A DNA stretch of 64,000 bases from Methylobacterium brachythecii (GTDB lineage: Bacteria; Pseudomonadota; Alphaproteobacteria; Rhizobiales; Beijerinckiaceae). The translations under genes were made by a program, and so were the position numbers. The stretch covers positions 620,001-684,000 of the forward strand of contig NZ_JACIDN010000002.1 of the NCBI RefSeq assembly GCF_014196345.1, written 5' to 3'. Shown piece after piece: positions 61,980-64,000 of this stretch. Each line of letters opens with the position of its first letter. Position 1 is the stretch's first letter. Under the pieces are notes generated by a model, which saw only the letters and a list, made by a program, of their open reading frames with translations, had not been told where the DNA came from and searched no databases.

Positions 61980-62309
61980 ATGGGCGCGCTCGCTCTCCTC
62001 GCCCACGGTCTCGGCGGCGTGGTGCTCGCCAATGCCGTGCCTCACTTGGTCTGTGGCCTGCAGGGACGGCCGTTCCAGAGCCCCTTCGCCAAGCCGCCCG
62101 GCGTCGGATTGTCGAGCTCGACGGTGAACGTCGCCTGGGGCTTCGCCAACCTCGTGATCGCTTACCTGCTGGTGTTTGGGGTCGGCACGTTCGACCTGAC
62201 CTCCAGCGGCGACGCCCTCGCCTTCGGCGTGGGCTTTCTCCTCTCCGGCCTCGGGCTGGCGCGGATGTTCGGGCGCCTGCATGGTGGCAACCACCCGGGG
62301 AGGCCGTGA
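61980..62309 (+). CDS. Small membrane protein of unknown function
   Basis: A 109-residue protein with three or four hydrophobic segments (LALLAHGLGGVVLANAV, NVAWGFANLVIAYLLVFGV, ALAFGVGFLLSGLGLARM), so it is probably in the inner membrane. A conserved-looking loop has CGLQGRPFQSPFAKPPGVGLSS. I do not recognise the family. ATG 61980 begins immediately after the isochorismatase-like stop, and its own TGA overlaps the MFS GTG (GTGA at 62306). It is therefore a true member of the MarR-controlled operon and may help the exporter. Confidence 0.75.
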   Translation: MGALALLAHGLGGVVLANAVPHLVCGLQGRPFQSPFAKPPGVGLSSSTVNVAWGFANLVIAYLLVFGVGTFDLTSSGDALAFGVGFLLSGLGLARMFGRLHGGNHPGRP

Positions 62310-63553
62310 ACGCCGTCGCCCCGGTGCCTGCGACGGGCACCTTCCGCTCGCTGCGGATCCACAATTTCCGGCTCTGGGCCACCGGCGCCCTCGTCTCGAA
62401 CATCGGGACGGGGATGCAGCGCACCGCCCAGGACTGGCTCGTCCTGACCCAGCTCACCGATCACAACGCGACGGCCGTCGGCATCGTCACCGGCCTGCAA
62501 TTCGCCCCACAGGTACTGCTCCTGCCCTGGACCGGTGCCGCGGCCGACCAACTCGACCGGCGCAAGCTGCTGCTCGCCACGCAGGCGATGCTCGCTCTCC
62601 TGGCCCTCGTGCTCGGTCTGCTCACCGTGACGGGTGTCGTGCAGACGTGGCACGTCTGCCTGCTCGCGCTGCTCCTCGGCTGTACCTCGGCCTTCGATAT
62701 CCCTGCCCGGCAGACCTTCGTCGCCGAGCTCGTCGGCGAGACCGATCTGGCGAATGCCGTCGCGCTCAATTCGGCGATGTTCCATGGCGCGCAACTCGTC
62801 GGCCCTGCCGCCGCCGGGCTGCTCGTCGGCGTGATCGGCACGGGCGCCGTCTTCCTGATCAATGCGGCGAGCTACGTCGCCCCGATCATCGCGCTGGCGC
62901 GGCTCCGGCGCGGCACGCTCCACCACAGCGAAAGGGCGGCGCGTCGGCGCGGCAGCATGCGGGAAGGGCTGCGCTACGTCGCCGGCCGGCCGGATCTGCT
63001 GGCCGTACTCGGCATGCTCTTCCTGATCGGCACCTTCGGCCTCAACTTCCCGATCTTCATCTCGACCATGTCGGTGAAGATGTTTCACGCCGATGCGAGC
63101 GCCTTCGGCCTGCTGGCCTCGAGCATGGCGGCCGGCTCGGTCGTCGGCTCCCTGCTCGCCGCGCGGCGCGAACGTCCCCGCATGGACTTCCTTGTCAGCG
63201 GCGCAGCTCTTTTCGGAGTTGGGCTCGGATTGGCTGCGCTGACCCCGAACTACGTGCTGTTCGGCATCGCCCTGGTCCTGGTCGGATTGGCTTTCCAGAC
63301 CTTCATCACCTCTGCCAACGGCGCGATCCAGCTCGGCACTGAGCCTGCCATGCGTGGCCGGGTCATGGCGATCCTGATCGCGATCACGCTGGGCGGCACG
63401 CCAATTGGCGCGCCCCTGGTCGGCTGGGTGGCGGATCATCTCGGGCCGCGCTGGGCACTCGCCGTCGGCGCAGCGGCCGGTCTGCTGGCAGCCCTCGTCG
63501 GCCTCCGGCAGATGTCGTCGCGCCGGCCCGAACGGTCCAGCGCCGCAAGCTAG
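62306..63553 (+). CDS. MFS transporter (enterobactin-exporter-like, DHA3 type)
   Basis: A 415-residue inner-membrane exporter with about 12 helices. The DHA3/EntS-like pattern is FRLWATGALVSNIGTGMQRTAQDWLVL at the start, AADQLDRRKLLL between helices 2 and 3, and CTSAFDIPARQTFVAELVG. The second half starts near LAVLGMLFLIGTFGLNFPIF. GTG 62306 overlaps the stop of the small membrane protein (GTGA). With MarR upstream it is probably a drug or metabolite exporter, but the substrate cannot be read. It ends 3 bases before the stop of the convergent beta-helix gene. Confidence 0.9.
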   Translation: MNAVAPVPATGTFRSLRIHNFRLWATGALVSNIGTGMQRTAQDWLVLTQLTDHNATAVGIVTGLQFAPQVLLLPWTGAAADQLDRRKLLLATQAMLALLALVLGLLTVTGVVQTWHVCLLALLLGCTSAFDIPARQTFVAELVGETDLANAVALNSAMFHGAQLVGPAAAGLLVGVIGTGAVFLINAASYVAPIIALARLRRGTLHHSERAARRRGSMREGLRYVAGRPDLLAVLGMLFLIGTFGLNFPIFISTMSVKMFHADASAFGLLASSMAAGSVVGSLLAARRERPRMDFLVSGAALFGVGLGLAALTPNYVLFGIALVLVGLAFQTFITSANGAIQLGTEPAMRGRVMAILIAITLGGTPIGAPLVGWVADHLGPRWALAVGAAAGLLAALVGLRQMSSRRPERSSAAS

Positions 63554-63556
63554 CGC

Positions 63557-64000
63557 TCAGACGGCCTCGGCCGCCTGGGCCTGACGGTAGTCGTTGCCGT
63601 GCGCGCAATAGCCTTCGACGATCCGCGCCATCATCGTGCGCTTGGCCGCGTCGAGCGGCGCCAGGATGCGCGCGGGGCGGCCGCCCCAGAGGTGGCCCGA
63701 GTCGAGGAGCTGGCCCGGATCGGTGGTGGCGCCGCCGGCCAGCATCACGTCGTCGGCGATCACGGTGCCGGGCGCGATCGTGGCACCGATGCCGATCAGG
63801 CTGCGGGCGCCGATCCGGCAATCGGCCATGCGCACGTTGTGGGCGATGGTGGTGTCGCGCCCGATGACCACACCCTCGCCGCGCGTGCGGATCACGCTGT
63901 TGTCCTGGATGTTGGTGTCGGCGCCGACCACGATCGGGCCGACCTCGGCGCTGAGCGCGCAGGAGAACAGCACACTCGATCCGGCCCCGAGCATGATCCG
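63557..64000 (-). CDS. Gamma-carbonic-anhydrase-like left-handed beta-helix protein, 5' end cut off
   Basis: The last about 148 residues of a hexapeptide-repeat protein (GADTNIQDNSVI, IGRDTTIAHN, IGARSLIGIGATI, VMLAGGATTDPG, LWGGRPARIL). The frame stays open to the right edge, so the true start lies outside. The layout is that of YrdA/PaaY/gamma-carbonic anhydrase. Of the three zinc His only the one in IAHN is kept. The expected HV in VLHV is Arg (VIRTRG), and the His of LHGC is Ala (MADC). Carbonic anhydrase activity is thus unlikely. The C-terminal helix region (AAKRTMMARIVEGYCAHGNDY) is normal. Confidence 0.85.
   Translation of the reverse strand, partial: RIMLGAGSSVLFSCALSAEVGPIVVGADTNIQDNSVIRTRGEGVVIGRDTTIAHNVRMADCRIGARSLIGIGATIAPGTVIADDVMLAGGATTDPGQLLDSGHLWGGRPARILAPLDAAKRTMMARIVEGYCAHGNDYRQAQAAEAV

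Overview
The window is high-GC DNA from an alphaproteobacterial methylotroph, almost certainly Methylobacterium or Methylorubrum. The main reason is a complete calcium-type methanol dehydrogenase cluster at 32858-45462, in the order mxaF-J-G-I-R-S-A-C-K-L-D-E-H-B. This is the order known from M. extorquens AM1. MxaF has the Ca-enzyme signature (catalytic Asp331 followed at +2 by Ala333), not the Asp of lanthanide-dependent XoxF. Both window ends cut genes: the 3' part of glnD at the left and a left-handed beta-helix protein at the right. No rRNA, tRNA, CRISPR array, integrase or transposase gene was seen.

Layout. 1-4285: glnD (partial), grpE, an SDR and an exported serine-protease-like protein that has lost its catalytic triad. 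4495-12174: a large alpha-2-macroglobulin and its usual partner pbpC (PBP1C). 12356-17982: histidine phosphatase, SnoaL-like protein, a hypothetical, a NicO-type transporter with its DUF1007 partner, and a PhoX-family phosphatase. 18127-19215: an A/T-richer DUF1835-type gene that looks acquired. 19377-31498: glyS, L,D-transpeptidase, MBL hydrolase, DsbD/ScsB, AsmA, scoAB, a small hypothetical and a haloacetate-dehalogenase-like hydrolase. 31512-45462: a trypsin-like protease divergent from the mxa operon, then mxaFJGIRSACKLDEHB. 45497-56413: inositol-phosphatase/HisN-like, sufE, a degenerate HWE-type kinase, zwf, an SDR, L,D-transpeptidase, parvulin PPIase, DsbA, AmpG and PadR. 56562-64000: an LplT-PlsC-ligase fusion, TetR, MarR, an isochorismatase-like protein, a small membrane protein, an MFS exporter and the truncated beta-helix protein.

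How the genes work together. MxaF and MxaI form the periplasmic dehydrogenase, MxaG is its cytochrome cL electron acceptor, and MxaJ is a periplasmic accessory protein. MxaRSACKLD are the maturation and calcium-insertion set, MxaE and MxaH are exported proteins of unknown role, and MxaB is a response regulator. From mxaR on, almost every junction is an ATGA, GTGA or TGATG overlap. Intercistronic hairpins lie after mxaF and after mxaI, where expression would be expected to step down. Much of the rest concerns the cell envelope: PBP1C, A2M, two L,D-transpeptidases, AmpG, DsbD, DsbA, PPIase and AsmA.

The most unusual layer is repetitive DNA. Three palindromic repeat families lie between genes and also inside genes. 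One copy adds exactly 31 in-frame codons to the transpeptidase domain of pbpC. A second family sits just downstream of the start codons of both pbpC and mxaE, displacing their membrane or signal segments. Several gene products have lost canonical catalytic or metal-binding residues: the serine-protease-like protein, the isochorismatase-like protein, the gamma-carbonic-anhydrase-like protein and the HWE-type kinase. Three regulators (PadR, TetR, MarR) have clear palindromic operator candidates in front of them.
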